Source: Dicaeum eximium
Taxonomy: Eukaryota > Chordata > Aves > Passeriformes > Dicaeidae
Assembly: GCA_013396995.1 (NCBI GenBank)
Contig: VWZP01001424.1
Coordinates: forward strand, 1 to 64,000
Length of the DNA stretch: 64,000 nucleotides
Reading direction: 5' to 3'
Of this stretch, positions 62,293 to 64,000 are shown in pieces (positions within the stretch are counted from its first letter, which is position 1; each line of letters opens with the position of its first letter). The notes beneath the pieces were generated by a model that made no database searches, was not told the origin of the DNA, and worked only from the letters and a program-made list of their open reading frames with translations. The position numbers and the translations under genes were made by a program.

Positions 62293-64000
62293 GTTTCTTC
62301 ATGTCCTTGTGGCAGTGCTAAATCAGAGTGAATAACAGAATGAATTTTTTTTCATTCATCAATCCTGTTAAAAAAAAAAAATCAAATGCAAATTTAGACT
62401 AAATTAGCCAAACACTAAAGGAATAACCTATGCAAGGGAAACAAGCAATCAACTTGCAACTTTTGCAAGATAGTACTTTTAGATATCTCTCTCAATTCAG
62501 TAATATTTCAAAATATTTGCAAGTACACTTTTTTTTAAAGAGAATTACTTTTTGAATAAATGAAGCAAGAAACTTTCCTTTTATCTGAATGCAAAAGTGA
62601 CTGCCTTCTAGTCTGAAATCAGGATGAGTTGTAGTGCTTCTATAATTCTAACCTGGCTATTTTCCATAGAACTAACTGATATTCCTTCAAGTCATTCAAG
62701 ATATAAAATAGTAGATTGTGACAGCTCATGCTGAGATCCATTGATTAATATATTTGGACACAGCTAGACCTTTGTGACTTTGTTTTCCATCAGTTTGAGA
62801 TGGAATAAAAAAACTAGCACTTATTTGCTCAGTCCTTTTTAAGGGCAGAAAACCCTAGACTTATCCTAAAGAGGGGTAACTTCCCAAAGATTTTAAATTC
62901 CTAAACAATGGTTTTAAATGATAGCTCCTATAAAGATTACCAGCAAATTTTGCTTAGATAAAGAAAGTCCTGGAGTCAGATATCATCAGATATTATTCCA
63001 AGTACTAAAAGGATGGTATAGAGTCATTGTTCTCTAAAAAGGTACAAAGGATAGAATTTTCTCCATCAAATTAATAAACCCAACTCTTTGCTGGCTTCTG
63101 TTAATTCAAGAGCACTTTATCTTTGTAGGAAAAATGAATGACAATTATTTCAAAGACTATGTGTTAAGGAAGATATAGTGATAAATTGGATGCTGTTTAT
63201 ATGGAATAGCTTTAGAAAGGACTCCTGTGAGCTGTGGCCAGAGATAATGACAATTATATCATCTTGCTAGAGAGAGATGTTCTGTTATGAAGAATGATTA
63301 ATGTTTTCACACTCCAAATTCCACCCTTTTTCATTCCTTCAAGATCACATGGTTAAACTTGGAAATGGGGACGAAAAATGTAAACGTATTCAGTAAATTG
63401 ATTGATTGTTAAAGCCTCCTGGAAGCTTCCCTCAGGATCTAGGCATTAATGCAAAGTAAGGCTTAGAAATGTCTAGATTCTAATATTGTGGGAAATTTGC
63501 AGGGATTTAAATTTGGGTCATATGGTTTTGACTCAAAATTTCTAGAAATCAGTCTAGAAAGAAGAAAAGATTGATTTAGTAACTGCTTAAAATCTGTGAC
63601 ATGATTTCCAGTCATTCTACTAATTTTCATTTTTAAATAATGGCTGGGTTCCAGTGATGAGGCAAGTTAATCTAGAAAAAGAAAAAGGGAAGTAAGGAAG
63701 ACAGCCAAGGTGTTTCTGATACATCTGAATGAGCATTACAGAAGATTTAACCAGAGCAGTAATTTAAATGGCAAGGAATAGATGGATGCTACCTCACTTG
63801 AATATTCTGAAATGTACTATAAATGCTGTTGCTAAGTGCAGGGAATGGTAGCTGCTGGAGAAGATGCAACATACAAACTGGATAGTCTCCTGACATGTGA
63901 CAATTTCCAGGATAGTTTTCATGCCATATGGAATTGTTCTCCAAATAGACAAAGGTGAAAGCAGTCTAAGCAGAATGAATGTCCTAAAGATACTAAGGAA
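62293..64000. other. Intergenic, no gene seen
   Basis: AT-rich sequence to the end of the window, with no gene, RNA gene or transposon that I can support. Confidence 0.45.

Noticed and set aside
1..64000. CRISPR arrays, operons or bacterial systems
   Set aside because: The window is vertebrate nuclear DNA. No regularly spaced direct repeats with unique spacers and no bacterial gene structure were seen.

Overview
The window looks like bird nuclear DNA, most likely a songbird (Passeriformes). It is AT-rich and gene-poor. It carries many truncated CR1 LINE copies with the typical ATTCTATGATTCTATG-like 3' ends, two families of avian retroviral LTR, and one tRNA-Ile-headed SINE with a CR1-like tail that resembles the passerine TguSINE1 type. 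Repeat families were recognised by eye and memory; no database was searched.

There is one protein-coding gene, SLITRK6, on the plus strand. An untranslated first exon (about 7005-7370) ends in a consensus splice donor. A 3.3 kb intron (7371-10679) follows. The second exon holds the whole 840-codon reading frame (10695-13217) and a 3' UTR of about 1.1 kb. The protein is an intact single-pass neuronal membrane protein with two leucine-rich-repeat domains, a transmembrane helix and a cytoplasmic tail ending in the conserved tyrosine-containing SLITRK terminus. Exon 1 has a cluster of short upstream ORFs, and the 3' UTR has three Pumilio-type motifs, so post-transcriptional control is plausible.

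The rest is gene desert. From left to right it holds: an antisense solo LTR (809-1318); small CR1 tails (3.8 and 20.6 kb); a minus-strand CR1 (27.2 kb); a 1.4 kb CR1 with a broken reverse transcriptase (29.7-31.1 kb); CR1 pieces at 37.3, 43.1 and 52.7 kb; a head-to-head CR1 cluster at 45.0-46.6 kb containing a perfect 26-bp hairpin; an LTR fragment at 39.8 kb and LTRs at 49.1-49.5 and 55.7-56.6 kb; an A-tract minisatellite at 58.9 kb; and the SINE at 62.2 kb. Three short CpG-containing patches (15.9, 16.8 and 36.9 kb) are candidates for conserved non-coding elements that could regulate SLITRK6.

I found no sign of a new multi-gene system. The most useful leads are regulatory (upstream ORFs, an intronic AAAC repeat near the splice acceptor, Pumilio sites, candidate enhancers) and evolutionary (the hairpin inside a CR1, the SINE, the minisatellite).
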